Shown: piece by piece, positions 11,961 through 22,862 of the stretch
Layout of the letters: each line of letters opens with the position of its first letter
How positions within the stretch are numbered: position 1 is the stretch's first letter
Source: Datura wrightii
Lineage: Eukaryota > Streptophyta > Magnoliopsida > Solanales > Solanaceae
Assembly (NCBI GenBank): GCA_035772735.1
Contig: JASDFA010000001.1
Location: 55,381,001-55,445,000 of the forward strand
Reading direction: 5' to 3'
DNA: 64,000 nucleotides
The notes under the pieces: model-generated
The model's database searches: none
What the model saw: only the letters and a program-made list of their open reading frames with translations
Told to the model about the DNA's origin: nothing
Translations under genes and position numbers: made by a program

Positions 11961-12999
11961 GAGATCTTTCTACGTGAACACATATTGTAAGCTCTTGTGG
12001 TCTGTAGACACATCCACATGGACCCCATTCAAGTAATGTCGCCATGTCTTCAATGTGAACACCAACCCGGCCAATTCGATATAATGGGTCGGATAATTCT
12101 TCTCATGAACTTTCAACTGTCTAGAGGCATAGGCTATGACTTTCCCGTTCTGCATCAAAACGCACCCAAGTCCAATCCTCGAAGCATCACAATACACCAT
12201 GAAACCATCAGTGCCCTCGTGTAGGGTCAACAGCGGTGCTGTAGTAAGTCGAGTCTTCAACTCTTAGAAGCTCTTCTCACAAGCCTCCGACCGTTGGAAC
12301 TTCAACTTCTTCTAGGTGAATTTGGTCAAAGGTGCTGCATTAGATGAGAAATCTTCAACAAACCTTCCATAATAGCCAGCTAAACCCAAGAAACTTCGAA
12401 TGTCCGAAGGACTCACCCATCTAGGACAATTCTTCACCACTTCTATTTTTTGAGAATCCACCTTTATACTCTCCCTCATCAGCACATGGCCCACAAATGC
12501 TACGTAGTTCAACCAAATCTCACACTTGCTGAATTTGGCATACAATTGGCGACTCTTGAGTGCCTGAACCACTATTCTCAAATGAGCAACATGCTCCTCC
12601 TCGTTCCGAGAGTATATAAGGATCTCGTCAATGAACATGATTACGAAGATGTTCAGGTATGGCTTGAATACCATGTTCATCAGGTCCATAAAAGCAGTAG
12701 GCGCATTCTTTAGTCCAAAAGACATCTTTGAGAAACGCTTGGAACGTAGAAGCTGGTTAAACAAATCATCAATCCTGAGTAGAGGATACCTGTTCTTGAC
12801 GGTGACTTTGTTCAATTGCCGATAGTCAATGCACATCCGAAGGGAACCATCCTTCTTTCGGACAAATAAGACTGCTGCACCCCATGGAGACTTGCTCGGT
12901 CTAATGAAACCCTTATCTAACAGGTCTTTCAACTGATCTGTCAACTCCTTTAGCCTAGCTGGGGCCATTCTGTAAGGAGGGATAGATATAGGCTGCTTA
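11961..12999 (-). pseudogene. pol: RT and RNase H of element C, with RT deletion
   Basis: RT runs from the PPYRMAP block through KKDGSLRMCIDYRQLN and RFSK, then jumps to MSFGLKNAPTAFMDL. About 35 codons are missing in frame near 12727, including the first catalytic Asp block. The second box reads FIDEILIYS, so one Asp of FIDD is Glu. RNase H (YCDASRIGLGCVL, then a STDHKSL block) is at 11970-12260. This RT cannot be functional. Confidence 0.85.
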
Positions 13000-13004
13000 T
13001 CGGG

Positions 13005-14600
13005 TGACGTGCCCGATTCGCGCGTTCGCAAGTGTACGGGTCGTGCAAGTAATATAGTGGCTCTTTTTAAGAACCGGATTGTCGAACCCACAGGGACTGG
13101 ACCCATTCCTCTAACTATCCATTTCTAGTGCGATCTTAAATACCTCAAGTGTTGGTTATAGACATTTTCGAGTGAGATTAATTAAGTCTAAGTTTGGGTC
13201 AACGAAATATTCTGAAATCACTCTAGGAGAAACATAGAGTTAAAACCAATTAATCATGCGATCCTACGATTTGCAATGGGTTAAGCATGGAACTATCAAT
13301 TGTTATTTCACATAATTAGAATTGCATGTTTATGGTCTTTCGAGCCTCTAAACACGGCAATCTAGCCTCACTGCATCATTGTGAGCGAGGAGTTTAATTT
13401 TCTAGTCGCGGGCAATCAATTATGTTGTGGTTTACGGGGAAACGATTAGGGACTTTCGTATGTCTAACCATTTAACTCAACTTAGCCTCACAACTACTTC
13501 TTTGAGTGGTGATGTGACATCCCAAGTTGGTCTTTCATAACCCCCGTGTGTCAACCAAGCAAGGTGTGAGGTATATTTCTATCCTAACACAATATCTCTC
13601 CCTAGAGACAAACATGCTCCTTACATTCTCATGTCCTGACCTAGGTAATGCTTTCTCAAGCTATTACTCAAGCTAACAAATATGCTTTCATGGTGATCAA
13701 TAATAAAAACAACCAACAATCCAAAATACAAGATGAAAACAACAATCAATAACTTAATTCCAAAACCAATTCATAAAAGCACAATCATAATTCATGGCTT
13801 CAACCCTAGAGGAAGGGTTCTTGCCATTCATGTTCGTAAAACTACAATTAACTAATACTAAACTAACATACTTACATGAACTTGGTAGATGAGAAGGGAA
13901 TTTGATAAACCCTAGATGAGTTCTCCCACTTCTCCCTTCACTCCTAGGTGGTTTTTCAGAATAAAATCGTGACCCCCTGATTTTAGGAGCTAAGGGTCCT
14001 ATTTATAGTAAATGGAAAACGTGCATAATTTAGCCTGAAATGGAACGGCTCCGTGTCACGGAGTGTATCATGGAGCACTGCCTCCGTGACATGGAGGCAA
14101 CGCGAAAGCTCTCTGGAAAGTGCCTCAGGAACCCAAGCAGCCGAGGGTCACCGCGCTGGCCAACGTGGCACGCTGCTCATGCAGCGCGTTGGCATGCTGC
14201 TGTCGCGCAGCTGTCCTAGCGTGGCACGGCGCTGGCGCGCTAGTTTACTGCCTACTGTTGCCGTTTGCTGCCTTTTCTCGTGCGCTTGGAAAGGGCGTGG
14301 CACGGCGCTGGGTGCGGCACACGCACAGCGTGGCATGCTGCCTGGCGCGGCCAGCCTTGCCAAGGCATGCTCCTTGCCGACTTTCGCCACTTGCTTCCAC
14401 TCCATTCCTTGCTATTCACCAACTTGTGAATTAGTTCCTCAAATGCATTATTAACCTACAAAACAAGGACTAATCATGTTGGTTAGCACATATATTCACA
14501 TTTATATAAAATCACATGAAAGTATGTAAAATAACTTAGATAAACAAGACTACATTAAGGTATAAAACGTATCTCGGGCATGTTATTTTGCCCGTGATCA
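13005..14600 (-). repeat. 3' LTR of element L
   Basis: The 1,596-bp LTR starts (minus strand) TGATCACGGGC after the tract CTTTAAAGTGTGGGGTTG and ends CGGGCACGTCA. It contains a GC-rich segment at 14050-14370 with the GTGTCACGGAG dyad and a TATAAATA box. Two overlapping GC-rich open frames in it (14053-14454) are chance frames in LTR sequence. Confidence 0.9.
14000..14007 (-). promoter_or_regulatory. LTR TATA box of L
   Basis: TATAAATA on the minus strand lies about 45 bp downstream of the GTGTCACGGAG dyad, the same arrangement as in the LTRs of D, G and F. Confidence 0.6.
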
Positions 14601-15655
14601 CAACCCCACACTTTAAAGCCTTTTTCGTCCTCAAACAACCTTATACATCTCATACATATGGAGACTCCCACATAACTAATGTGGCAAGATAATTCAAGCT
14701 ACGGCTATAATGATTAGGTAAGATAACAAGCTAAAGATAGAGCATACATAATTTAATCACCGAGATGAAATACAACAATGCTAAGACCTCTTAACCTCAA
14801 GAATCGACTCTCAATCTTAGCAAACTCATGCAAATCAACTGATTAAGAAATCCGACGTGAACTATATCCTTCATTTAACATGTGCCCTCACGGAAAGAGA
14901 GTTACCCAATTTCACACGCAAAAACAATTTTTAAATCACAACATGTGTGGGTACATGAATAGAATTACGCTCACTCTCACAAAGACTTCACATGCATTAT
15001 GCAATGACCCATACGCTTGCCCTTAGTGTTTTATTCCACTAATTTAAGGATGTGTGAATGTAAGATCAAGTAGGACTTAATGGGTTGTACTGTAGGCGAA
15101 GAGACAGGTAGGTACTATTATGGCCAGTAATAGTGACTATCTTTCCTAAGCGCTTTTAATACATTACGCCCTCCTTACGAACTTCCCTTCCCTTACTTCA
15201 CCTTTTTCTCCTTTCAGCTTTCTTTTTCCTCTTATGTTCCCCTTTTCTTTAGGCACTTTTAACTTATTAGTAAGGAGTTCTATGAAATTTTTTTTTATTA
15301 ATTTGTTTTCTTGCTCCTTACTAATAATCAACCATTTTCACACAAGTACACCTTTGTCCTTTTCTCACTTCTACAACTTGCTACTTTTCCTTTCTTTTCA
15401 TCCTTCTCACTCCTTTACTCCTTCGGATTTTTTCACTCAAGCGCTTAGGAGTTTTGGATCAAACACAAAGCTAATGAAAGAAAAAGGATTAAGCTTATGT
15501 TGCAGCTGTCAAATAATAGGCTCAAGGCTCAATGGGGCTAACTAGGATTAATCTTTCCAAGGTAGGTAAAATGAGGGATAAGAATTGGTTCATTCGAAGA
15601 AATGCCTAAACCATCTCCTACTATTCACATCCTTCATTTCGTTTCATAAACACAA
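14601..15655 (-). other. 3' internal non-coding region of L
   Basis: This matches the 3' non-coding regions of D (to 25734) and G (to 30859), including the run ending in the tract TTTAAAGTGTGGGGTTG at 14601-14618. No supported ORF. At 15655/15656 it joins LTR sequence; D keeps the continuation TTGCCTGGTGTGTTTATAAA here, so a deletion removed the whole coding part. Confidence 0.8.
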
Positions 15656-15889
15656 ATGCTCCTTGCCGACTTTCACCACTTGCTTCCACTCCATTCCTTG
15701 CTATTCACCAACTTGTGAATTAGTTCCTCAAATGCATTATTAACCTACAAAACAAGGACTAATCATGTTGGTTAGCACATATATTCACATTTATATAAAA
15801 TCACATGAAAGTATGTAAAATAACTTAGATAAACAAGACTACATTAAGGTATAAAACGTATCTCGGGCATGCTGTTTTGCCCGTGATCA
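15656..15889 (-). repeat. 5' LTR remnant of L (first 234 bp)
   Basis: It is nearly identical to 14367-14600; I count three substitutions by eye. Only the U3 tip is left. The outer edge TGATCA abuts the target duplication TCGGG. Confidence 0.9.
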
Positions 15890-16490
15890 TCGGGAAGAAG
15901 GTCAATACCAAAATCAATTTCCCTCTCGGGAGGAACACTTGGTAAATCATCAGGAAACACTTCTGGGTACTCATGCACCACCGGACTTGACTGGATAGTC
16001 GGGATCTTGAACTCAACATCCTTAACCCTAGCTAAATGATACATACAACCCTTGGAGATCATCATTCTAGCCTTAAGATAAGAAATAAAATGACCTACAA
16101 GAATGATCGAACTACCCTTCCACTCGAAAACTAACATCCCCAGAAAGAGGAACTCTACTGCACGGGTTTTACCATTAACAGAAGCATAACATGCATACAA
16201 CCAATCCAACCCAAGAATAATATCAAAGTCAGTAATGGCTAACTCTACAAGGTCTGCGGAGGTGACTCTATGTAATATAGTGATCGTGCATCCTCTATAC
16301 ACCCGCCTAGCTACAATTGAATCACCAATAGGAGTAGAAACTAAAAATGGTCGTGACAAAGTCTCAGGACTAACTCCAAGGCTAATAGTAATATAAGGTG
16401 TCACAAAAGACAAGGTGGCCCCTGGGTCTAACAAAGCATAAACATCAAAATGGAAAACTTGTAACAAACCAGTAACCACATCCAGGGAGA
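15890..16490 (-). pseudogene. pol: Protease region of element C
   Basis: The open frame 15844-16479 encodes VYALLDPGATLSFVTPY, the chromovirus aspartic protease motif with Pro in place of Ser/Thr. It is followed by the ITDFDIILGLDWL flap-like block and EIDFGIDLLPD, the protease/RT junction where L inserted. The last 15 codons of that frame, through L sequence, are foreign. Confidence 0.85.
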
Positions 16491-17712
16491 CCTCCTACTC
16501 CTGACGGGATGCTATGGCATAGAACCTGTTCTGGCACTGATCGCCGGCTGAACTAGTCGAGGCACCCTGCTAAAGGGGACGTTCTGCTAGAGCGGCTGAA
16601 CTAGCAGATGGCATATGGGCTCCGCCTTCCCCTAGTCTGGCCGAAGGGAAATCCCTGAGTCTGTGTTCGGGTCTGGCACACCTGAAACAAGCATCCAAGC
16701 TGACTAGGCACTTCTCTGAGTGATTCTTGCCGCACCTCGCATAAGCTGGGAAGGTGCGCTCTATCTGCATGCTACCCTAGCCTCTCGAATCTGGAGCCTT
16801 TCTCCTCCTATCCCCTCGGAACCTAGATGGTGTACTGGCTGATGACGGTGCTACAGTGATAGACCTGTGTTGACACTGCCGGCACTGTCCACCCCCCGAT
16901 CTGGCCTGAGAATCACCATAATTGTCTGTCCTGGTCCTCTTGGCCTCTTTTTGCCTTCGATACACAAACTCCATCTACTGAGCATGCAACACTATACTGG
17001 GAAATCTATATCCCAATGTAACATGGCGATCCTACAATCCTTATCTAGGTAGTCCTCCACTCCATGCACAAATCGACTCACTCAAGCCCTTTGGTCTGCC
17101 ACCAACTCTGGTGCATATTTGGATAAATGGATGAACTCCAAAGCGTACTCCTTAACTGACATGTCACCCTGCTTCAGGTTTACAAACTCGACCGCCTTCA
17201 GTTCCCTCATCTCACGAGGGAAGAACTGATCCAAAAATGTCGCGTGAAACTCTTCCCAACTTATAGGGCTTGTACCCACTGCCCCTAGCTTCTCTCCATT
17301 GCTTGAACCATATATGTGCCACCCTTTTCGGAAGATAAAAGGCCAAATCAACACACTCTCCATTTGTCACTCGCATGGCCTTGGTGATCTTTAGAATCTC
17401 TTCGATAAATTTATATGGATGCTCATCTACCTTGGACCCAAGGAACTCCGGAGGGTTCATCCTTAAGAAATCTCTGACCCGAGCCACCGCTGCATTGCCA
17501 TTCTGTGGAATATACGCAACAACCTGTTGGTTGACCTATGCAGTCAAGGCCTGCACAAGCATCTAGATAGCTACCCCAAACTCAGTGAGGGAAACTGGCT
17601 CTGGTGCCTGGGGCTCCTAAACTGGTGGGGCTTGTTAATGCCAATGTCCATTTCCATCCTCGTGGCCTTCACCATTTCCATTTCTCCTACCATTCTTTCT
17701 TTAAGGAGCCAC
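16491..17712 (-). pseudogene. gag: gag of element C, degenerate
   Basis: The frame should start at 17712, but the ATG is GTG and codon 4 is TAA. The capsid core is split between two frames (17212-17487 with NPPEFLGSKVDEHPYKF; 17082-17363 with WEEFHATFLDQFFPREM). Two zinc knuckles are at 16620-16760: the first reads CGKNHSEKC, and the second (CFRCARPEHRLRDF) lost its last cysteine. Confidence 0.8.
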
Positions 17713-17906
17713 AATTCTACAATCAGGAATAGCAAGAACTAGAAAGATAGAAAGACTTTTCATCGCACGATATAGATCTGGAAAGAAGGGAATATTTTTC
17801 TAAATGTCTCATAGCCTCTTCGTCATAAGTATGGTGCGCTTCACACCCATGAAAAAGACTCTACTCAACGCGTCTTTCAGACACCCTAGGACACTTCAAA
17901 TCTATT

Positions 17907-17919
17907 GATCTAATACCAA
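17907..17919 (-). other. Primer binding site of C
   Basis: On the minus strand it reads TTGGTATTAGATC, the tRNA-Met complement with C to T and G to T changes. It lies 3 bp inside the LTR end at 17923. E has the same TATTAGA change. Confidence 0.75.
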
Positions 17920-17922
17920 GTT

Positions 17923-19658
17923 TGTCACGACTCAAATGTAGACCCAGATCATAAGACGGGACAAGGAACCCTGAGAGGCACCAAGTCGACCCATGGCATA
18001 AGCATACATCTAATTTCATATCACTTAAGGCAGAATACTGAACATACAATATAGCGGAAACATAAGCGTAACATAATATTGCATGATAAGCAGAAAGTAC
18101 TAGACATACATATCAGCTGAGTAGTACAAAAACTGTGAAAGCTTCTATCATATCAGATGGGTTGATGAGACAACATCCCCAACTAACTCTGGAAAAACTG
18201 AAAGAAAAGAGAACATCAATGTCTGGTCATATGGCCCTTGGAACATAGGGACTCACCAAAAATAGGCTGATAGTTTACTTTGAGATGGACTAATGATGGA
18301 GATGAGCCTGAGAGTCTGGTCCTGTATCATGAAATGATACAACATAGAAAGTATGCGGTCAGTACATGGAATGTACCGAGTATGCAAGGTAAGTAAAATG
18401 GACATTTAAAATATATAAAACTCAGAAATTATCATAAGAGTACGACAACATGCTCATAACATAATTATCTTAACATAACATAAGGCTCAAGATTTTAAAA
18501 ACATTCGTAATATAATCACAATCATAATCATAATAGAAAAACATTATTTAGAATGAAGTGAGTCGATATACATAATCATAAATATGCATAAATCATGAGG
18601 AACAGTGGGAGATTATCTTAACCGACATACCACATATAAGCACACATGGAGCCCAACTTGTACCCCAAGTCGGGAGGGTGTCCGTACCTTTCCAAGGGTA
18701 GAACCATGAAAGGCGCGATCACACATGAGAAGGGCCATTTGGGCTAGGGGACAGTAATAAGGGAGGTCCCAACATATCCTACGGTGGTACGTAGTTATGA
18801 GATCCAGGGTAGAACCCAGGCCCTGAACCTACTCGGTGTTAATTATTACTCTCAAATCATATATAGTGCTCATAGTATAATATGCATGAGATTCATGGGC
18901 TAGTTAAATCATGATACTCATAAGCGTACTTGTAAATACATAAACTATCCATGAAATAAGACTCGTCAGTCGGCCATAATCATAAATCGTAAATCATGAG
19001 GTTCATGCATACTTGTAGATTATACATATACTTTGCAAATCATCAAATCATAATTGGTATTTGAATAAATTAATATTTCAAATCATAAATCATGATGGAT
19101 TTGTAAATATCAACCATTGAAGTAAAGATCATAACTCGATTCATCATGGATCGTATATAATTAGGCTAAATTTAGTAGAAATAAAAATTAATGATTTTAT
19201 AATCTAAATAGTTGTAGAATCTGATCAAAATTCATAAAACATGATGTAAATCTCAAAATATGACAACCCATTAGTAAATCATTAGAATTCCACCAAATTC
19301 AAGTTAAAACCCAATAAGATTATTGATCAAATTTCATGAATTAGTAGAGATTGGACATGGATGTGGAATAAAACACCCACTAATAACCCTACATACCTAG
19401 ATAAGATGAAATTTCAACACTCTTTGAAAGCCGAAGGAAAAATTAATGAAGAAGAGCTTGAGAACTTGCTTGATTACTCTTAAATCTTCCTAACTTTTCA
19501 TGCATGATAATGAATAGGTTAGGAGGGCTTAACCTATCTTAATATACTCAGAAAATAACATAAAACAGTGTAGTTTAGGGCCTTAGAGCGTAGGAATGAT
19601 GAAAATACCCTTAATAAAAAACCTTGAAAAATCTGCACTAGATGATCTAATGGACGTA
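17923..19658 (-). repeat. 5' LTR of C, inner part
   Basis: It starts at TGTCACGACTC and aligns with 7732-9465. It is interrupted after GGACGTA at 19658 by element D. The LTR resumes at 33180. Confidence 0.9.
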
Positions 19659-20077
19659 TGATCGTGGGCAAAAATAGCATGCCCGAGTGATGCTTTATAC
19701 CTTAATTTAGTCTTGTTTATCTAAGTTATTTTATACATTTTCATGTGATTCTATATAAATGTAAATATATGTGCTAACCAACATGATTAGTCCTTGTTTT
19801 GTAGGTTTCAAGGATTTTGAGGAACTAATTCTTAAGCTGGTGAAGGAAAGGAATGGAGTCGGAAGCAATCGGTGGGAGTCGGCATGGCAAGCGAGTAGAT
19901 GCGGCAACAACGTGCCACTGCAGGCCAGCCCGGCGCTAACGCCGTGCCATGCCAAGCCAGCTGCGCACCAGTAGCATGCCATCGCGCCGCATGAGCAGCG
20001 TGCCACGCCGGGCATCGCGGCAAGGGGCTGCCTAGAGTGGATTTTTGTTGATTTCCAGTGTGCCTCCGCGTTACCTC

Positions 20078-20120
20078 CGTGTCACGGAGGTAGTGCTCCG
20101 TGATACACTCCATGACACAG
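20078..20120 (+). promoter_or_regulatory. Promoter-proximal dyad of D LTR
   Basis: Left arm CGTGTCACGGAGG (20078-20090) faces right arm CTCCATGACACAG (20108-20120), 44 bp before the TATA box. The left arm is itself centred in a 17-bp palindrome, CCTCCGTGTCACGGAGG (20074-20090). Function is unknown; the position suggests a factor-binding site. Confidence 0.55.
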
Positions 20121-20163
20121 AGCCATTCCACGACAGGCTAAATTATGCACGTTTCTCATTTAT

Positions 20164-20171
20164 TATAAATA
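20164..20171 (+). promoter_or_regulatory. LTR TATA box of D
   Basis: TATAAATA within TTATTATAAATAGG; the 3' LTR has the same box at 26219-26226. Confidence 0.65.
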
Positions 20172-21173
20172 GGTCCCTTAGCTCCTAATTCCATTTGGTC
20201 ACGATTTTATTCTGGAAAAGTACCTAGGAGTGAAGGGAGAAGTGGGAGAACTCTTCTAGGGTTTGTCAAATTCCCTTCTCATCTACCAAATTCATGTAAG
20301 TATGTTAGTTTAGTAGTAGTTAGTTGTAGTTTTACGAACATGAATGGCAAGAACCCTTCCTCTAGGGTTGAAGCCATGAATGATGATTGTGATTTTATGA
20401 ACTTGTTTTGGAATTAAGTTATTGATTGTTATTTTCGTCTTGCATTCTGGATTGTTGGTTGTTTTTATGATTGATCACCATGAAAACATATACGTTAGCT
20501 TGGGCAATTGCTTGAGAAAGAATTACCTAGGTCAGGACATGAGAATGTAAGGAGCATGTTTGTATCTCAAGATATAATTTCGTGTTAGGATAGAAATATA
20601 CCTAACACCTTGCTTGGTTGATAAAACGGGAGTTATTATAGACCAACTTAGGATTATCACATCACCACTCGAAGAAGTAGTTGTAGGGCTAAGTTGAGTT
20701 AAATGGTTAGACGAACGAAAGTCCCTAATCTTTTCCTCGAAACCAGAACATAATTAATTGCCTCCGAACTAGAAATTAGCATCCTCACTCACAATGATGC
20801 AGTGGGGCTAGTTTGCCGTGTTTAGAGGCTCGAAAGACCATGAACATGCAATTCTAATTATGTGAAACAACAATCGATAGTGCCATGCTTAACCCATTGC
20901 GATTCGTAGTATCGCATGATTCTCTGGTTTTAATTCTATGTTGCTCCTAGATTAAATTCAGGATATTTCGTTGACCAAAACAAACTTAATTAAATCTCCC
21001 TCGAAAACTTTTATAACCAACACTTGAGAAAGTTAAGATCACACTTGAAATGGATAGTTAGAGGAATGGGTACAGTCCCTGTGGGTTCGACATTCCGGTT
21101 CTTAAAAAGAGCCACTATATTACTAGCACGACCCGTACACTTGCGGATGCGCGAATCGGGCATGTCAAGTTTT

Positions 21174-21191
21174 TGGCGCCGTTTCCGGGGA
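21174..21191 (+). other. Primer binding site, tRNA-Asp type (D)
   Basis: TGGCGCCGTTTCCGGGGA starts 6 bp after the LTR. It matches the plant tRNA-Asp 3' end with one mismatch, the usual primer for Athila elements. About 115 bp of leader follow, ending in a pyrimidine-rich stretch and TTGCAG before gag. Confidence 0.85.
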
Positions 21192-21305
21192 CTCGGCGAA
21201 GTTTTGATAATTTATCTGTTTTTGTGTGATTTTTGAAATTTCTTTAAGTGTTGAAAAACTTGGTCTTAGTCTGTTTATTTGCAGGTGACAGGTTGTCCTG
21301 CCGAG

Positions 21306-22862
21306 CTGGCTTAAAATAGAGAGCTTGTGGAACCGTTGCTTAAACCTGAACGTCAAATCCATTTGCGAAGGAGAGTGGCTCTAGAGCAAAAGCTGAAAAG
21401 ACTTCAAGAAAAGGTACAACAACAACCACCCGCGGGACAAGTACAATTGTCATCAGAAGCAACGACAGCAAGACCAGTTCGCGAAGTGGCAATCCCACTA
21501 GTGACTAATGTGAACTCTAGTATCCGTAAACCGGAGCCTGGAGGGCACTTTGAGCTTAAACAGAACATGGTGCAACTGTTACATTCTAGTGGTCAATTCA
21601 CTGGGATGGCACATGAGGACCAGCAGCAGCACCTACAGAGCTTTTTAGAGATTAGTGACACGTTTGTCTCCACCGGCGTGTCCACAGATTATGTCCAATT
21701 GACCCTCTTCCCATTTTCACTATTGGGAGAGGCAAAAAAGTGGCTGAAGGCTGAGCCACCGAACTCCATAACTTCATGGAATGACTTGGCTAAGAAGTTC
21801 CTTATCAGATTCTTCCCTTCAGGCAAAACTGCAAAGTTGAGAAGTGAAATACTCAGTTTCAAGCAGAGGCTTGATGAGAACTTATATATGGCTTGGGAAA
21901 GATTCAAGTCATTGTTGAGAGGCTGCCCCCATCACCAGCAATCAAATGAAGTGCTGGCTCATACCTTTGTAGAAAGTCTAGACCCACACACAAAAATATT
22001 ACTAGACTCTGCATCGGGTGGGCAAGCCTTGGAGAAGACATATGATGAGTTGTACACTTTGTTGAACAAAATTGCACAAGGAAATCCAGAGTGGCACAGC
22101 GAGTCATCGAGAGGGGCAGGAAAGAGAGCGGGGTTGATAGAAGTAGATGGTTTGAATGCCTTGGCAGCACAGTTAGCTTCGTTCCAACATCAAATGATGA
22201 CTCAGTTCAATAAACTGAGTATGAACCAACACCAGGGCCAGGTTAATGCAGTTTAGCAAGCTCCGAGTTGGTGTGAAATTTGTGGTAATACTGGGCACAT
22301 TGCAGAATCTTGTGGAGCCAATCCGGAGTCAGTAAATTTTGTTGGTAATGTGCAGCGCAACAATCAGAATTTTGGAACCAGTTACAACAGAAATTGGCAG
22401 GGCCACCCGAATTTTTCTTGGGGTGGAAACCAACAGCAGAATTATATGTGACCTCAACAACAGCAATATCAGCAGAATAAGCAGAATGATGGGCAATTGA
22501 GTAGCAGCATTGAGGAAACATTGCAGAAAATCATGGAGACCCAGACTCAGTTAGTGGAAAATCAGGCGAGGATGGCAATAGACTTAAAGAATCAGCAAAT
22601 GGCCATCCGCAATCTTGAAAAACAAGTGGTTCAGATAGCAGCTGCTCAAAAAATGAGATCACAAGAGGGATTACCAAGTGACACAGATCCTAACCCCCGG
22701 CAGATCAATGCCATCAGTCTGAGAAGCGGTAAGCAATTAGCTGATGCAGTGCCAAAAGAGCTGAGAAAGGGGGTGCAGTCGGAGTTGGTTAGACCAGGAC
22801 CATCCATCAACATGGAAGATAATCAGAATGCTAGGCAACAAAATGCGCAACTTTCATTGTAG
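21306..22862 (+). pseudogene. gag: gag of element D
   Basis: The gag frame seems to begin at a CTG (21306), exactly 7 codons before the conserved GTG-GAA, as in F; no ATG is nearby. Stops: TAA 21312, TAG 22254, TGA 22449, TAG 22860, mostly explained by single C to T or G to A changes. The capsid-like core (KPEPGGHFELKQNMVQLL, then WERFKSLLRGCPHHQQSNE) is intact for about 300 codons. A perfect CX2CX4HX4C zinc knuckle (CEICGNTGHIAESC) follows at about 22275-22316. Confidence 0.85.

Larger units (their letters stand above)
13005..15889 (-). mobile_element. Athila-type element L, internally deleted
   Basis: The insert begins TGACGTGCCC and ends GTGATCA and is flanked by TCGGG at 13000-13004 and 15890-15894. 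It splits C between codons for DLLPD and the RT entry. Order on the minus strand: first 234 bp of a 5' LTR, 1,055 bp of 3' internal non-coding DNA, polypurine tract, complete 3' LTR. The primer site, gag and pol are all gone. The LTR is of the same subfamily as D. Confidence 0.9.
19659..21167 (+). repeat. 5' LTR of element D
   Basis: 1,509 bp, TGATCGTGGGC to GGGCATGTCA. It contains the GC-rich U3 segment (19880-20120), TATAAATA at 20164, and ATGTAAGTAT at about 20290, a perfect-looking splice donor. By eye it differs from the 3' LTR halves at about 3%. Confidence 0.9.

Noticed and set aside
12450..12825. Plus-strand frames across the RT of C
   Set aside because: Antisense shadows; the minus strand has clear RT motifs.
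14053..14454. Three overlapping GC-rich open frames that look like a small gene
   Set aside because: They lie wholly inside the L 3' LTR; the low stop density comes from GC-rich U3 sequence, and the D and G LTRs show similar chance frames.
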